From Begonia masoniana (Eukaryota > Streptophyta > Magnoliopsida > Cucurbitales > Begoniaceae): a DNA stretch of 64,000 bases. The notes under the pieces are model-generated. The model saw only the letters and a list, made by a program, of their open reading frames with translations. It did not search any database and was not told the origin of the DNA. Shown piece by piece: positions 62,411 through 64,000 of this stretch. The stretch lies in NCBI GenBank assembly GCA_022432975.1, contig CM039502.1, forward strand, positions 20,237,228 through 20,301,227. Direction: 5' to 3'. The position numbers and the translations under genes were made by a program. Position 1 is the first letter of the stretch, and every line of letters begins with the position of its first letter.

Positions 62411-63105
62411 TAATTACAGCAAACCTATCGATTTCGAACCCTAAATCGGATTTCTAACATAAACCCTAACGAAAACCATAACCGTATAACTTCGTTAAAA
62501 CTGAAAACTAATGTCTGAAAGCTGTAGAATCTTACCTAGAACGTCGATTGGGAAAAGAAACGTGAAGGAACGACGTTGATCGGAGGAGAAATCGGCGTCG
62601 GTTGAAGGAGAATCGTCGGCGGCGTGCGTGAGGGAGAGATCGCCAGAAACCCTCTCTGGTTTTTGCGGAGCAGAGAACAAATGAGGGAGAGAAGAGAGAT
62701 GAGTGATTTTAATTAAAATTAACTTTACAAATTACCATTTCGCCCTTCTATTGATTTTCTATTTGTTTCGTCCTTTGTTTCGTTAATTAACTAGCTATTC
62801 GGCTTCTCTAAATTTCCTTATTTCACCAATAATTCCAACTTATTATTAGGGTCCTAACAAAATTGTCCGTTTGCAAAACGGAACTCGTTTACCATTTTTA
62901 CTAAAACGTTATTTATATTACGAGAAACTTAATTACTCGAAATATAGCGTTATTACTCCAAAAATTCTCGTAAATTCCTTAAAATTCATATTAATCGTTA
63001 GGATTCTAATACGCTTTCTTTTCGTAAAACGGACTTAATTTGATATATTTACAAAAATGCCATTATATATTAAAATAATAATATCTAGAAAAGCTGGGTG
63101 TTACA

Positions 63106-64000
63106 ACTTCTTCTTCCAGCTCCAGAGGAGGTCACTCTTGAGCCAACTCCCCTTCCAGAACCTGAATGTGATCCCGTTCCTCCTACAGCCCAAGTTGCTG
63201 CACTCTGCCAATCTCTCCCATATCAAATCAGTCCAATCCGTGCACCCTTTCCCACTCTAGTGCCTCCTGTGCCCATTCATGCTCCTCGTAGTACTACAAG
63301 TCGCCCCACTCCTCCGGTGCGGCCTTCTCTCTCTGAGGACTTTCAGGATGAGATAAGGGCAAGTATTGCAAGCCTAGGGACAGGTCTTGAATCTTTCCAA
63401 TCCGAATATCTCTCCCACCGTGCTCAATTTGAGGCACTTGTCCTGTCACAACTTGAACATCTTGCAGCTGCCAATCAAAGTATACTCTCACACCTTGATC
63501 AAATGGAATCCAATCACAGTTCGGCTATTGGTTCTGTTAACAATCGAATTGCATAAGCTGAACTCAAGAATAGTAAAGTTATTGATGATGTGCTTTCTTC
63601 GATTCGATTCGATTCCAGTCTCGTCACAACACAAATGCAGTGAGAATCTGCTAGGGTCCTCACTCATTTCAGTGAACTACATGATCTTCTGATTCGGAGT
63701 GATCTTGTACCCCTTCATGGGGATGCGGCTGTGGAAGGTGATGACGAGTCACCTGACCCCGCTCATCCGGCTACTTTAGCTGTTGAGCCACTGGAAGCCG
63801 CTCAAGCTGTTGGGACTGGGGTTACTGCAGGGGTAGCTTTGTGTGAGGATGAGCCTATGCCTGCACCGTTCTTTGTCCAGCCAACATCCTGTTCTGCAGA
63901 TACTGCTGTTGTTGTTCCAGCTGTAGAAGATGCACTTCTTGTTGTTCCTGACCCATCTCCACTCGTGTCAAATCCCCCTCCAGCTGTTGCTCCTTCTGTT
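63106..64000 (+). pseudogene. Z envelope-like gene, 3' part (runs off the window)
   Basis: After the TSD, the frame interrupted at 58413 resumes in phase (LLPAPEEVTLEP...). It is Pro-rich, then has a helical segment (about 63330-63550) suggestive of coiled coil. Stops occur at about 63554 and 63643, but the same frame stays open with Ala/Val/Pro-rich sequence to the window end. The C-terminus, polypurine tract and 3' LTR lie beyond 64000. Confidence 0.7.

Larger units (their letters stand above)
58414..63105 (-). mobile_element. Element W: LTR-like insertion (probable solo LTR) in the Z envelope-like gene
   Basis: On + it runs TGTCACGACCC...GGGTGTTACA, flanked by ACTTC at 58409-58413 and 63106-63110 (5-bp TSD). 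Read on the minus strand its ends are TGTAACACCC...GGGTCGTGACA, close to the X and Y LTR termini, so it is probably a solo LTR of a related Gypsy lineage in minus orientation. No gag or pol is present. A minus-strand GC-richer segment ending in a splice-donor-like 'ggtaagattc' (about 62529-62538) resembles the leader of X and Y LTRs. It contains a hAT-like element and several tandem repeats. Confidence 0.7.
24060..64000 (+). mobile_element. Element Z: decayed Sirevirus-type Ty1/Copia retrotransposon with envelope-like gene, multiply interrupted, runs off the window
   Basis: Surviving pieces are the 5' LTR (about 24060-25423 and 40091-40810), gag (40882-42373), pol (42450-45329 and 56799-57018) and the envelope-like gene (57325-58413 and 63106-64000). 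The order gag, protease, integrase, RT, RNase H is Copia. The additional ORF after pol with a plant-transposon-protein domain is the Sirevirus arrangement. The left boundary (TGTTTTAAG at 24060) is an inference, because no TSD partner is in the window. Insertions X, Y2 and W split it. Core length without insertions is about 9 kb so far. All its ORFs contain stops. Confidence 0.75.

Overview
This is nuclear DNA of a dicot-type flowering plant. The evidence is two spliced plant genes with canonical GT-AG introns, AT-rich intergenic DNA, and a dense pile of plant retrotransposons (Sirevirus-type Copia, chromodomain Gypsy, Cassandra-type TRIM). The species cannot be named from sequence alone. No tRNA, 45S rRNA or CRISPR was recognised. 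The only rRNA-like sequence is the 5S-derived module inside the TRIM LTRs.

Gene-bearing part (about 1-14 kb). A 2.0-kb solo LTR (226-2236) has a 5-bp target-site duplication (TSD). It is followed by AT-rich spacer and a three-exon L-gulonolactone oxidase-like (GULLO) gene on + (4311-6238). An EMBRYONIC FLOWER 1 (EMF1) gene lies on the minus strand (coding exons 12616 to 7500, untranslated first exon near 13.5-13.75 kb). The two genes are convergent. From 13.9 to 18.15 kb I see only AT-rich spacer with MITE-like repeats.

Transposon part (about 18.4-64 kb). A complete Cassandra-like TRIM (18424-19247, TSD ATTAC) sits in a GC-rich, inverted-repeat-bearing island. It is followed by a head-to-tail array of five more Cassandra LTRs (19471-21438). 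Next is a decayed Mutator-like transposase (21439-23760) split by a solo Cassandra LTR (TSD TGCTG). From about 24.06 kb to the window end lies one decayed Sirevirus-type Copia element (called Z here), cut into pieces by later insertions. Its 5' LTR holds an older Gypsy element (X, 25424-40090). X's 5' LTR holds a solo Gypsy LTR (Y-solo, 27961-32582, TSD GCTCG). Y-solo in turn holds a three-LTR Cassandra array (29543-30849, minus strand, TSD CTTAT). Z's RNase H region is interrupted by a young, coding-intact chromovirus (Y2, 45330-56798, TSD AGTGC) with a 1472-residue polyprotein. Z's envelope-like ORF is interrupted by a 4.7-kb LTR-like element (W, 58414-63105, TSD ACTTC), which contains a 1.37-kb hAT-like non-autonomous element (58968-60340, TSD CCCAAAAC).

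Most of these joins are proven by matching target-site duplications, so the order of insertion can be read directly. The LTRs carry private minisatellites (46, 53, about 60, 24 and 25/27 bp units). At least two of the expanded arrays are flanked by extra, indel-rich copies of neighbouring sequence, which points to local assembly or consensus error rather than biology.
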